Shown: positions 10,598 to 21,739 of the stretch, piece after piece
Numbering within the stretch: position 1 is the stretch's first letter
How the letters are laid out: each line of letters opens with the position of its first letter
Assembly (NCBI GenBank): GCA_022828595.1
Contig: JAKGHH010000001.1
Location: forward strand, 140,697,017-140,761,016
Source of the DNA: Nelumbo lutea
Lineage: Eukaryota > Streptophyta > Magnoliopsida > Proteales > Nelumbonaceae
Direction of reading: 5' to 3'
DNA: 64,000 nt
Translations under genes and position numbers: made by a program
Notes under the pieces: model-generated
Seen by the model: only the letters and a program-made list of their open reading frames with translations
Databases searched by the model: none
Told to the model about the DNA's origin: nothing

Positions 10598-11360
10598 GGG
10601 GGCGTTCTTCTTCTAGATTTTAAGAGGGGGAAAGTTGGTCAATGGGATTTTGATTCCCATTAACAAAGAATCCCATGTTCTTTTTTCAGATTTATGTGGG
10701 AACTAGGGAAAGTTTATGTTCCTGAGTAAATGATACCCATGGTCTTGTTAGTTTGTAACACTGCAACTAACCTAGGTAAGTACATTTACCTAAGTAAATG
10801 TCACCCAAGAAACATTTACCTAGGTAAGTGAACTTACCCATGTTCTTTTGATTTTTAGGATTCCTAGGTAAATAATAAATGGCAGTTCTACCCACAAAAA
10901 GTAACTATTAAAATGGGTAAAATGGTCCCATCATGTTTTTGTAAAATTTTCTCGAGCTGGAAAAGTTACTTACCCACCTGGGAGATAGGTAAGTTTTACC
11001 CAAGAAAGTAAGCGCAACTTTATTGTGAGGCTCATTGCTTAATGCAAAAAGAGCATAGGAAAGTTGGTCAATGGGAAAAAAGTTACCCAACTTTCCTATG
11101 CATATTTACCTGCAAATGAACAAGACCAAAGTGATACCCATCCCCTAGGTGGGTAAATAACTTTTCCACCTGGTGAGAAAGTTTCTAACACTTGAATGGG
11201 ACAAAAGATCCCCTTTTAATAATAAATTTTTATGGCTAAAATGGTCATTGTGTTATTCACATGGGAAATAAAAGAACATGGGTAAATGCACTTACCTGAG
11301 TAAGTCTTTCCTATGAAGCACTTACTTGGGTAAGCGCATTTAAGTAACTTATTGAAAAGC
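10598..11360. mobile_element. MITE-like element, copy A of a two-copy local family
   Basis: Starts with GGGGGCGTTCTTCTTCTAGA. It contains GAGGGGGAAAGTTGGTCAATG and repeated short blocks of the type TTTACCTAGGTAAATG in both orientations, and ends near AAAAGCAAACAAGG. The left and right parts match copy B (12446-12778). No coding sequence and no convincing target duplication were found, so superfamily and ends are uncertain. Confidence 0.55.
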
Positions 11361-11390
11361 AAACAAGGCTTGAAATGTATGGTGTTGGGG

Positions 11391-11560
11391 AGTTCACCTT
11401 TGCCCCCACAGAATGTGCCCCAAAAACACCCCATATGTACATCTCAACGTGCATTGAGAACATCTTCCATGCTAGTCATTGGGAGATATTCCTAATACAT
11501 GATTGGAATATGCCATGGGACATTTTTGGGGTGCATTCTGTGGGGGGCAGATTTGACTTA
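11391..11560. mobile_element. Palindromic MULE-type MITE
   Basis: The left end TTGCCCCCACAGAATG mirrors the right end CATTCTGTGGGGGGCAGA. The centre holds GGGAGATATTCC and ATTGAGAACATCTTCC, shared with the elements at 27577-27730 and 30484-30721. No clear 9-bp duplication is visible for this copy. Confidence 0.65.
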
Positions 11561-12445
11561 GTTGGATTTATTGAAAGCATGTTTGGAATATATTTTGTTA
11601 GGAGCATATTCCAATCCATCAATTACTACAATCCATCCACCCTTTAATTTTTTGTTTCATAACTTTTTAACAATCTAGATCCAATGCAAACATGAAATGC
11701 CCTCATTTGATATAGGAGCATGAGAATGGATGGGGAGAGAAAAAATTTTAGTCTGATTAGAGCAACCATACTCTCCCCATTCAAACCATGAAAACAAAGG
11801 TTTGGAGGAGGAGGAGGTTCCAAAGAGGGGTTGGGATCTTCTATCAACAAAACGCTCTCAATACTGTTGTAACCAGCCACTGCAACCACATTATTGGGAA
11901 CATCTCTCCCATGAATGATAAGAAAGATGTTCCCAAAGTACGATTGCAATGACTGGTTGGGACGTTGGCACTTTGTGGTAGCTGATCCGAAACTCTCCAA
12001 AGAGTATATGCCATTTTCTTCCCCTTTTCTTTTCACTTCTTTCCTTTTCCTTTCTCTTTCTTTGTTTCTTCTTCTTACCAACCCCATTCAAATTTTCATA
12101 GATGATTCTCATCTCAAGTACTAGCCAATGTACCATTTTAGAAATTGGCAAACAACTCCATTGACGCTATGTTATAGAACCTTATCATATCATTCTCAAC
12201 CATGACCGTTTGTGATTGCTCTTGGAGTGTGAACTCAGCTAGAGAGTGATATGAATCCCATAAAATAGGATGAAATGGTTTAGGGAGTGCAAGGGAAAGA
12301 TAATGTCCAATTGCCATATATATTCATCAGTGGAGCGTTCAATCAAAGAAAGGGCCTGCATACTCATTGGTGCTCAGGTTCTAAAGTTGAATTGGTTGAA
12401 GTTCTTACTTGTTCTTGTTTCTTGTATATGGTTCTTTTTGTATCA
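11561..12445. other. Intergenic DNA, no supported gene
   Basis: ORFs of up to 147 codons occur on the minus strand (11644-12151). They are low in complexity (Lys/Arg/Glu runs from a polypyrimidine tract) and show no known motif. Confidence 0.45.
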
Positions 12446-12778
12446 AGGGGGCACTCGTTTTTTGGATTTTGAGAGGGGGGAAGTTGGTGTTGGTCGATGG
12501 GATTTCGGTTCCTATTGATCAAGATACCCATATTCCTTTTTTAGATTTATGTGGGGTCCATGAAAAATTTATTTTCCGTAGGTATCTCTAGGTGGGTAAG
12601 TAACTTCCTCATCTGGGGGAAAGTTGTCAGCACTTAGATGGGTCAAAATTGCCCCTTTTAATAATAGATTTTTATGGCTAAAACAATCATTATCTTATTT
12701 ACCTCGAAAATAAAAGACCATGGCCTAGGTAAGTGCATTTACTTGGGTAAATAACTTCCCAAAAAGCGAATGGGCCCA
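12446..12778. mobile_element. MITE-like element, copy B
   Basis: Left end GGGGGCACTCGTTTTTTGG. The right end read inverted is GGGCCCATTCGCTTTTTGG, giving imperfect terminal inverted repeats of about 19 bp. Internal sequence matches copy A, including AATAATAGATTTTTATGGCT and the GGTAAGTGCATTTAC block. Confidence 0.6.
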
Positions 12779-13052
12779 AAGGTTTTGTTAATTTGTTTGG
12801 TTCAAAGATTTGGTAAAGTGTGTTTCAAGCCATTTTTAGGTCTGTGAAGGGAGGTACTTAATCCATTCTCCTATTCTAGGCCCAAACATGAATAAGTAGT
12901 TATTTTTCACTTATTGTGTGATTCCACCACACTTATTTGAATAAGTGCTTAAAATAAGTACTACCAAACAGGGCAAAGAGAAAGAATCCTCTTCTCTCCT
13001 CACTTTCTTTTTCTCCTCTAATCACTCAATTATCAATACACAAATAATGGTA
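12779..13052. other. Intergenic DNA between copy B and the nested hAT
   Basis: No feature is recognised. Confidence 0.4.
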
Positions 13053-13330
13053 ATTGCAACTAGACCTATTCACGGGCCAGGTCAGGCTTTTCCTTTATAT
13101 TAATAGAATATGCTCAGGCTCGAGGCCGAGCCTGGCCCGACCATCGAGCCTAGGTCTTGAGCTCGAGCCTAGCCAAAAATTTGGAAAAATATTTTTTTCT
13201 TTTTTTATTCAATTAAAAACTATTGTATTTATATTAAGAGACCTCAAAACCTAAAAAAAATGAAAAATCTCACTATTACTTGAAAAAAGAGAAAAATATT
13301 ATATATATATATATATATATTACAAAATAG

Positions 13331-14315
13331 GGAAAATTACACTTTAGTACCCTGAACTTTGGGGGTAGTGTACCAGAAGTTTCAAACGTGTTGCTGTAGT
13401 ACCTAAACTTTCAAAAAGTGTCAAGTTGGTCCTTATTGTTAACCGACTGTCAGTTATCTGTTGAAAATTAGGAATGGCAATAGGGTGGAGCGGGGGTCTC
13501 CCCATCCCCGTCCTCACGGGGATGCCCATTCCCCAATATTTTTTATAATGTTAACCATTTTGTTTTTATTTTTTATTTTATTAAAAAAGTAAAAATAATA
13601 TAATTAAAATTTACAATCCTATTAGAAAAGATTCAAACTTATTCAACCATATATATAAAAATATTAATATATAGATGTATGTGTACATATATGCATATAT
13701 AATGTATGCATACATATATATATATATATATATACGGGGCAGGATCGGGGTCCCCGTGGGCGGGGAGTGCTCTCCTCGTCCCCACCTCGTCCTCGCTAAC
13801 AGGGATGAAAATTGCCCCATCCCCATCCCCGCCCCAAATGGGGCAGATCCCCACGAGGATTGGGGAGATGGGGAAATTTGCCATCCCTATTGAAAATGTC
13901 AAAACTACCATTCAAAAGAAGACATTGTTCATTGTCTTCTACCTTGAGATTGAACCAGATGAGGTGTTTGAGATTCTAGACTAATGAAGTCATTGTCTTC
14001 TACCTTTAGATTTGAAACGCATTCTTATCTAGTTATTTCTTTGCTTTTAATTATTATTTCCCACAATCATATTTCATGTTTTTTCTCTCTGTTTCTTTGA
14101 AGATAACCGATTCAGTCTCAAGTTAGAAAGCAATGGACAATGTCTTCTTTTGAAGGGTAGTTTTGACATTTTGAACAGATAATTGATGATCAGCTAACAG
14201 TAGGGACCAACTTGACACTTTTTGAAAGTTTAGGTATTATAGTGACACGTTTGGAAGTTCAGGTCGTAACTTGACACTACCCCCAAAGTTCAGGTTACTA
14301 AAATGGAATTTTTCC
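13331..14315. mobile_element. MULE-type element nested in the outer hAT
   Basis: Long terminal inverted repeats (over 180 bp once the inner hAT is removed). The left starts GGAAAATTACACTTTAGTA and the right read inverted starts GGAAAAATTCCATTTTAGTA. Both continue through CTGAACTTTGGGGGTAGTG and AACTTTCAAAAAGTGTCAAG. Flanks TACAAAATA and TATAAAATA agree at 8 of 9, fitting a MULE 9-bp duplication with about 1 bp uncertainty at the left end. The left arm is interrupted by the hAT at 13469-13889. Confidence 0.8.
13469..13889. mobile_element. Inner hAT MITE (421 bp) with perfect 8-bp target duplication
   Basis: Ends TAGGAATGGCAA and, inverted, TAGGGATGGCAA. The exact duplication TTGAAAAT lies at 13461-13468 and 13890-13897. 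Subterminal GGGGATCGGGGTCCCCG-type repeats flank an AT microsatellite. Removing it rejoins the left arm of the surrounding MULE, which then matches the right arm. Confidence 0.93.
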
Positions 14316-14535
14316 TATAAAATATATCTTTATTATATAATGCATCGTCAAGTTGGGCTTGGGCTCGGGTTGGGCTTTTTGGAGAAAGCCCAAGCTTGGA
14401 CTAGAAAAAGGTTGGGCCCAATGTTTTAGGCCTGAGCCCAATCCTGTGGGCTTGAAATCTTGTCCAAGCCCGACTTAGATTGAGTCAGGTCGGCCCGGGC
14501 CATCAGGCTACCCAGCCCCTGAACCTATTTGCAAC

Positions 14536-14824
14536 ACTTTACCCACTCCCCCCTAATTAAATATGAACATACCAACAATGAAAATTAAAGTACAAATTTT
14601 GTGATGTTTTGAATTTTAACAAAGGGTGCAAAGGATGGAAGTGTCCATGCTTAATGGGGTTGCAATGGAGTGTTGTGATTGTGGTTCTAGCATATGTAGT
14701 GGGCAAAGATCAAACTTATATCAGGTCTCTAAAACCACAAATAAAGGTTGTTTTAGGTTTTGACTAGTTTGAGGGAGTAAGCAAGCTTAAAATCGACCCA
14801 CTGAAGCAATTTTGAAAAAAAAAA
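14536..14824. other. Intergenic DNA, nothing recognised
   Basis: No motif, repeat or coding signal seen. Confidence 0.4.
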
Positions 14825-15600
14825 TATGTTGTGTTTGTTTGAGGTGTAAATTCAAATTTTATGCCCATGGAAAATGTGAACTGGTTCAGTGGTCGATGGA
14901 AATTGGGACCGCTTGTTTTTGAAAATTTACACCGACCATGTTTGGTTGTCAAGATGTAAAATTCAATGAAAATATTTTGAATTCCTGTTACCCTTGTAGT
15001 GGTGAAGACAATAAGCTTGAAAGTTGTCATTCCTCAGATCCGCTCCTCAGATCAGAGAAAATGGTGGAAACACCCTAATCGACTGTTGTAGTGGCTGAGA
15101 GGAGGTGCGAGCAGTGAGTTGTCATTCCTCAGATTGGAAAAAATGGTGGAAATGCCCTAATCGATCATTGCAATGGCTGAGAGGAGGTGCGAGCAGTGAG
15201 TTGTCATTCTTTAGATCTGTTCCTCAGATCGGAAAAAATGGTGGAAACGCCTTAATCGACCATTGTAGTGGCTGAGAGGAGGTGCAAGCTGTGAGTTATC
15301 ATTCCTCAGATCCGCTCCTCAGATTGAAAAAAATGGTGGAAACTCCCTAATCAACCATTGCAGTGGCTGAGAGGAGGTGTGAGCACTGCCTTTTACACTG
15401 ACAGAGAAGACGATGGAGTTTTACATCGACTTTATCAGTGGGAATTTTCCACCGATTCTCAACGTAAAACTCACCCTAAGTGGAGTTTTACACTTATTTA
15501 AGGTGTAAAAGAACACCTAAAACAAACATGCACAAATTCGAGCTGGGGTATAAAATTTGCCCCGGTTCTCATTTCCATCGACAACAAACACAGCCTTAAG
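14825..15600. mobile_element. Probable non-autonomous DNA transposon around a tandem repeat
   Basis: The left side has TGTTGTGTTTGTTTGAGGTG and the right side, inverted, CTTAAGGCTGTGTTTGTTGT. Matching inner blocks (GTAAATTC, AAATTTTATGCCC versus AAATTTTATACCCC) support inverted ends. The exact termini and duplication were not resolved. Confidence 0.45.
15023..15385. repeat. Four-copy tandem repeat, unit about 82-95 bp
   Basis: Units start at about 15023, 15118, 15200 and 15295 with GTTGTCATTCCTCAGAT. They run through AAAATGGTGGAAAC and CCTAATCGAC, and end GGCTGAGAGGAGGTGCGAGC. The second unit lacks about 13 bp. Confidence 0.88.
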
Positions 15601-15834
15601 AAAAAGTTAGTAGGTATAAAAATACATGATGCACATATTAAGCGATATCTGCACATATGGAACTGTGGCATGTTATAGAATAGGCTATGATTAGTTATGA
15701 AATGCAAAATCTAATCTAAGTTATTATACTAAAGGAAAATTCCAAATCTAATATATATCTATTAATGGAATTGGTCGATTCATGGCACCTTGTCGTTTGA
15801 GAAAACAAAATCTAACATCGCACGTATGCTGCAC

Positions 15835-16030
15835 ACCCCTCTTTCTCTTTCTCCCCTTTCCTCTCTCTTTCTCTCCCTCTCTCCCTCCCTACCTTTCTCT
15901 TTGTGTCCCCCTCTTTCTCTTTCTCCTCTTTCCTCTCTCCCTCTCTCGCTCTCTCTTCATTTTTTATTTTTCCCTCTCTCCCTCTCTCTATGTTTTTTCT
16001 TAGTTTATGTTTTTTCTCTCCCTTCGTTTT
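15835..16030 (+). repeat. Polypyrimidine (CTCTTTCTCC) tract
   Basis: About 200 bp consist almost wholly of C and T on the plus strand. Two tandem-like blocks share CCCCTCTTTCTCTTTCTCC. It generates misleading Leu/Ser/Pro-rich ORFs. Confidence 0.8.
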
Positions 16031-17088
16031 TCATTTCATTATCTTCTTGATTTTATTGCAGAGATGATCAAGGCTAAAAAGACGTGCTGGAAAGAGGGGA
16101 AACTTCGACCAAGGGTCTTATTACAACATTCCGTTATCTTCTCTCCCTTCGTTTTTCATGAAGTTGGTGTTCTAGATGAATTGGGCGACTGGTTGTTTTT
16201 TACATTCACACAAAGAACATGAAGCTCTCTGAAGATGTAAACTCGGGATCTACCCTTGTTTGGCATATACCTTTTCTTTTTTGTATCTGTCAAACTGTTT
16301 TATTTAATTATTGTCCTGGCTCTTTTGTGCAGGTTGATTTGGAAAGGAATGCAAAGGACACTCATGGGCATGTTGGTGCTGATCTTGGAGTTGCCGTCTT
16401 CAACCTTCAACCCTTATGTTCAGATCTGGATCAACAGTTGGCTTAGTTCTAGATCAACAGGGTAGGGCGTTATGAGCATCCCTTGACGTTGAACGTTATC
16501 ATCTTCAACCTTCATCGCTGAACAACGATGCCATCAAAATCTTAAGTCAAGATTAGGTTGACAGTAATTTTGTTCAATTTTTAATTTATTTACAATTATA
16601 TGTTTAACTTGATTTGATTTAATATGCATGTATTAAGGCAACATGTTGGGTGGAAGGCCATGCGTTGGCTAATATGGACACATTATCGATTTTTTTCTCC
16701 ACGACCTCACTGTTGCGCCAACCGTCAATTGTGATTATTTTCCCATTGGATTAATAATAATTAATTTAATTTAATTTTTCTTTTGTTATTTTTGTAGATT
16801 TTTGTTCTCTTTCTTTCATTTATTATTTGTCAATATTTTATATTTTCGTTTATTTTTTATTTTTCTAATAGTCGGCAACTGAAATATAGACTCGACAGTT
16901 GACTGGTTGCAGTGATAGTTGGTGGAAGCGATTCCCTGATAATTTGTCAGTAGCGAATATATGAATACTCTATTTTACAAGCCCCTAGAAATTATTGACT
17001 AGAATTTCCAACTTCTTTGGATCTTCACATCAAAGTAAGTGTCATGGAGATTAATTAGCAAGTCTATGTTCCTTGTTGGTTCATTCAG

Positions 17089-17464
17089 ATTTCAGCATGA
17101 TGCCAATGAGATACTAATCTTTTGTTATTGATGTTTGATTCTAAGCCTAGTGGTCCTCTCTCCTTGATAGGTTCTCTTCTATAGATGAACCCGTGTGACC
17201 ATGAATGTTGCCATTTTCGGATGGTGAAACTAACTGTGTTCTCTTTAGTAGATGAACCAATGAGATACTAACTATGTTCTTTTCAGTAATCAATTTGGAC
17301 TAGGTTGATAATTTGTCAGCATGATACGAATGAGATACTAACCTTTTGTTATTAAAGTTAGATTTTGAACTTAGTGGTCCTCTCTCCTTAACAGGTTCTC
17401 TTCAGTAGATGAACCTGTGTGACCATGAATGTTGCCATTTTCGGATGGTAAAACTAACTGTGTT
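17089..17464. repeat. Direct duplication of about 150 bp
   Basis: Copies at about 17089-17241 and 17316-17464 share TCAGCATGAT, GAGATACTAA, GTGGTCCTCTCTCCTT and TGACCATGAATGTTGCCATT. They are separated by about 75 bp, which repeats GATGAACCAATGAGATACTA. Confidence 0.8.
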
Positions 17465-18933
17465 CCACTGGTTATGTCATTTTCATCATTTGAAGCCAAT
17501 AAAGAAGATACTTCCGGAGTTTTAACTTCAGTTTTCTTTTGTTCTAAATTAACAGAAATCTAAATTTAGACAAATAAATAATCTAGATAAATGGATATAG
17601 ATAGATAGATAGATAATTTACAATATGCGAAGTATTTGTGGAAATGCAGTCCTATAATCCATTAAGTTGCATAGATGAAAAAATCCAATTGATATAAGGC
17701 TGATGCCGGAGATCCTAATAGAAGTTACAAACCTTTTCCACCAGATGTTTTCTTCTCTTCTTGTGGATCACTTATTCCTGATGGATTCTCAGAAGCTAAG
17801 CCTGCATGTAACAGAGGCCACTGATGCTTCTAAAGGTTTGTTGAAAGCATCAAAATCAGCGTTTTGTTTCCCTGTATTAATCCAACTACCGGGTTAGAAA
17901 AGATGAGTGCTCTTATTTTTTCATGGAAGTAGATCATTGGAGATGTCTAGTAATGTACCTTCTAAAGGAAAATGCGTACAGCAAGAATGTCCTTTGTGTT
18001 CGACACGTGTCCCTGGTTGCAGCACGTTCCCTTTAGTCTCTGGTTGCAGCACGTGTCTTTCGTTTCAGATTTCATTTTGTTTTCGACACGTGTCCCTAGT
18101 TGCAACACATGTCCTTTTCAGATTTCATCGAGACCATCACTCTATCCCCTCTCTTTTCCCCCATCCTCTCTCCCTCTCTTTCTCGAAACACTCCATCACT
18201 CTCTTTCTTTCTCTCTAGGTGAGTTCCGCTTCTGGTATTGCAGCGACCATCACTCTATCCCCTCTCCTCTCTCCTTCTCTTTCTCGAAACATTCCATCAC
18301 TCACTCTCGTATGCATGGCAGCTAATCAAATGGTTTTTCTTTGTTTTTTCTTGTTTTGTTTTTAAGATTGGACCCTGATGGTAGTGGGAATAGCTTCGAT
18401 GGAAGCCTGTGGAAGGACGCCAATGGTCGCCTTTCATGTGCTTGCATTTATTGTTGACAAAGAGCCATATCTTTTTATGCCAGGATTCAAAGGATCTCTT
18501 GTTGGAGGTTTAATGCTTTGCTAATTTTACTTATTGCAATTTACAAAACATTTTGAAACCATTTTTCTTTTCCTTTGATTTCTTAGAATTCTTTGTTTTT
18601 TTTTTTTTCGAATAGACCGACCCTCTCTAAATCATCAACAAAATTAGAAAGTCTGGAAAAAAAAAATCTTCAGCAATTTGAGTTTGCTTTTGTTTCAGAC
18701 AATTCCTCCTGCTACCTAAGGTAGCCAATTCAGTACATTAATAATTATTAGTAATATTACTAATTAGTGTTTTTAGAAATAATTATCAAAACCTTTATTA
18801 TATTACTCTAAAAAAGTTGCAGTAAATTGTTCATAGTAGTCGTTTAATTAACAAAACCATTTTTATATTACTACAAATTATGATAGACTACCCATAGTAA
18901 TTTAATAAATATAAAAAAATTATCAAAACAGTT

Positions 18934-19140
18934 AATAACATTAAATATTTCTGATATTTAATATTATTCAAAAAAAAAAACTAGCAGTCAAATTAGTCTA
19001 GTGAATAATTATTGATAGTTTGCTATTTCAAAAATTATCAAAATTGTTAATAACATAAAATATTTCTGGTAATTAATATTATTCAAAAAAACTAACAGTT
19101 GAATTAGTCTAGTGAATAATTATTGATAATTTGCTATTTC
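18934..19140. repeat. Tandem duplication of about 115 bp
   Basis: Two copies each contain AATATTATTCAAAAAAA, then AATTAGTCTAGTGAATAATT and TTTGCTATTTC. The second begins near 19051. Confidence 0.75.
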
Positions 19141-20789
19141 TTGACATTTTAGTAAAAATGTTTTACAATTGCTGAAAATATTGCAGTAACTACTAATTAA
19201 CAATTACTTCTGAAATAATTAACAGTAGTTAAGAATAATTATTAATTACTAATAAATATCAAATCATATAACTAAAATACATTACCACTATTTACCATAA
19301 ATTATCATATTTTTTTAGTGAAATAATAAATTAATAGAAGGTTTCCTTTCTAGGGTAAGTATGCTAACCTCTCTTCTTTAATTTCAAGCACTTCGGTTTG
19401 TTTATCTATCTTTGCCTTTTCCAAATAATTCTATTTCGTAGACCCATTAGGTCTGCTGTTTCTCACTTTTTTTTGCGTGTCATGCCTTCTAACCTTTTCG
19501 TCGATCATAACAAGTGGTTTTCATGTGGCTGCATTTATTGTTCATAATTTAACATTTCTTTCTCCTGTTTACTTCCTTATATATTTCACTTCTTCTTGCA
19601 TTTGCTTTGCCTAAATTTCTTCTTCTCTTCTTTCTGTGCTCTCTTCACTTCCTTATCTTTCGAATCTCCTTGTGTTTATTTGTCTCTGCTTCAGTTTAGC
19701 AGTAAGGTAATATTGAATGCTTTATGTCTCTTAATTGCATTAGTTAGTGTTGTGCACAAAGAAAGTTTTCTGATGGGTGCACTTGTCTTTCTATGCTAGA
19801 TTTCTCTCTGCTTCAGTTTATTGGTGGAGGTAATATTGAATGCTTTATGTTTCTTAATGGTGTTTCTTTCTACATTTGTTTTTTTTTTATGCTTTTCTTA
19901 TTTTATATATTCAGTGTTTAAATATCATCCTTATTATTCTTTAGTTTCTTTATTATATTTTTTAATATACTTATGCCCCATATTTTTATGTTCAATGTAT
20001 TAAATATTCAATGTTTTAACTTTCTCTCTTTTTTGATGTATTTTGCTATCTTAAATATTCTGCTTGCATTGTTGTTTTTTTATCCAAAAAACAAAAAACA
20101 CCTTAAATTTGTTTGAGTGTCCCTGTAATTTTTCCTAAATTAAAATCAATCCAAAAGTTAAGTTATTTTCGTAGGTAAGTGATCTAACCTTTCAAAAAAT
20201 CTATGATATCATAATTGAATAATAAATATTTAAATTTATTTTTAATCATATTATTACTTTTGTTAATTTTCAATTTCTTATTAGTAATTAAGCACAAGAG
20301 GATATATATATATAGGATGGGCCGGGGTAAACGTTTTTCTTTCATGGAATAAGCCTTCTCAACTCCTCTCCCCAACATTAACACAAGACGCATAATGCAC
20401 AAACATGACACATTTGGTCATAATTGCATGAATACATATATAGGTCACGTGTACTAATATTTGTAAGGAGACAAAATGGGCTTGGGTGAAGGTGGGCTAC
20501 ACTGTACCGTTTGCTGCATTCTTGACTGGGAGTAGCTTCAAAACAAACTGTTGAAATACGGGACAATAGTTATTTATTTTATGGGCAGGTTATGTAATTG
20601 GCCCTTTGAGCCACACATAATTAGTTTTCTGTCTTTCTATCGTTGCTGCCTACTAGGAGCAATCTTGTTCTCATTACAAAGTAAAAAATATAAAATAGGT
20701 AAGGGTGGAAGTTAAGCCCAACGGTTAACAAGGTTATTTGGCACCCTTATGTAAGCTCATCGTATCGTGGAGTTGAAGAAGAGTCGTTT

Positions 20790-21735
20790 GTCAAAAATGT
20801 AGGAAAGAATTTAGTTATTGTAGCAAGGGTGGTATGTGTTATTTGAACAGACATCTGTTTACACATGAGTAGACATCTGCTTACATATGAGCAAGAGGAA
20901 GATGAAGGAGAGAAATAATCCAAATACAAATTGGGAGGGAGAGTAGTTTTGATGTTTTTAAATATTTACAAGAAAAAATAAGACAAGAGTTTGCTAAGTA
21001 TATTGTACTTGTAAAACAACCATTTATATTAACTGAAGATCCAAAGCTAAAAAAATGGTTGCATAGTTCTATAAACTCACAATATAAAAAAGTTTTAGGA
21101 ATACTATAAGAACTGATGCTTTAAAAATTTTTTATTCATATAAACAATATTTAATTTATTTATTAGTAAATCTTAATTCTAAAGTTGCAATTACTTTGGA
21201 TGTTTGGACATCCAAATTTAATATTAGTTATATTTTTGTTACTGGCCATTTCATTAATGAAAATTGGATTTTGAATAAAATAATTTTAAGTTTGTTACTT
21301 TGCATGCTTATGGAATAGAATCTATTAGTTTTGATAATGCCAGCAATAATGATTCTGCAATACATATTTTAAAATCTCAATTAAGATCATGCTTAAATAG
21401 TAAATTATTTCATATTAGATGTGCATGTCACATCTTAAATTTATGTATTCAAGATGCCTTGAATATTATTTCTACTCATATTTTAAAAATTAGAAATTGA
21501 ATTATATATATAAAACGTTCAGGGGCAAGAAAATAAGAATTTAAATATTTATGTCAAAATTATGGTTTAAAATATAAATATTTTATATTAGATGTAAAGC
21601 ATAGGTGGAAAGTTGTATATCTCATAAACAAATTCTTTTTTATTTTTATAATTTAAAAATGCCTAATGATATGATATTAAGGAAGATTGGGAAATGATAA
21701 TCTGTATAAGAGATTTTTTAAAAATTTTTTCCCTT
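20790..21735 (+). pseudogene. hAT-superfamily transposase fossil (RICESLEEPER/Ac-like)
   Basis: Pieces of one protein follow each other with stops and shifts between them. First is a BED zinc-finger-like end (YCSKGG...LNRHLFTHE, about 20817-20875). Next are QEFAKYIVLVKQPF (about 20988), KVAITLDVWTSKFNISYIFV with the TLDVWTS strand (about 21180) and TGHFINENWILNKIILS. SFDNASNNDSAI and FHIRCACHILNLCIQDAL (21330-21465) are the DNA-binding and catalytic-core landmarks of hAT enzymes, and DVKHRWKVVY follows near 21590. The C-terminal dimerisation domain is missing, cut off where the next element begins. It cannot make an active enzyme. Confidence 0.8.
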
Positions 21736-21739
21736 CAAC

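Larger units (their letters stand above)
13061..14527. mobile_element. Outer hAT-like non-autonomous element carrying two nested insertions
   Basis: Left end TAGACCTATTCACGGGCC. The right end read inverted is TAGGTTCAGGGGCTGGG. Flanking 8-bp sequences are ATTGCAAC (13053-13060) and TTTGCAAC (14528-14535), matching at 7 of 8, as expected for a hAT insertion. Subterminal sequence is rich in GGGCTCGGG and GGGTTGGGC. The interior is split by a MULE at 13331-14315. No transposase is present. Confidence 0.8.
15601..20780. other. Unassigned region with internal duplications
   Basis: No gene or transposon family is recognised. The region has a polypyrimidine tract (15835-16030), a two-copy repeat at 17089-17464, paired CACGTGTCCCT/GGTTGCAGCACG motifs at 18004-18110, a duplication at 18934-19140, and two copies of GGTAATATTGAATGCTTTAT at about 19705 and 19830. 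Short plus-strand ORFs are low in complexity. It could be a decayed large transposon. Confidence 0.4.

Noticed and set aside
11644..12151. 147-codon minus-strand ORF with Lys/Arg/Glu runs
   Set aside because: The composition comes from a polypyrimidine tract. No conserved motif and no homologous frame in neighbouring copies.
15782..16465. Chain of plus-strand ORFs rich in Leu/Ser/Phe
   Set aside because: Artefact of the CT-rich tract. No splice-compatible protein with known motifs emerged.
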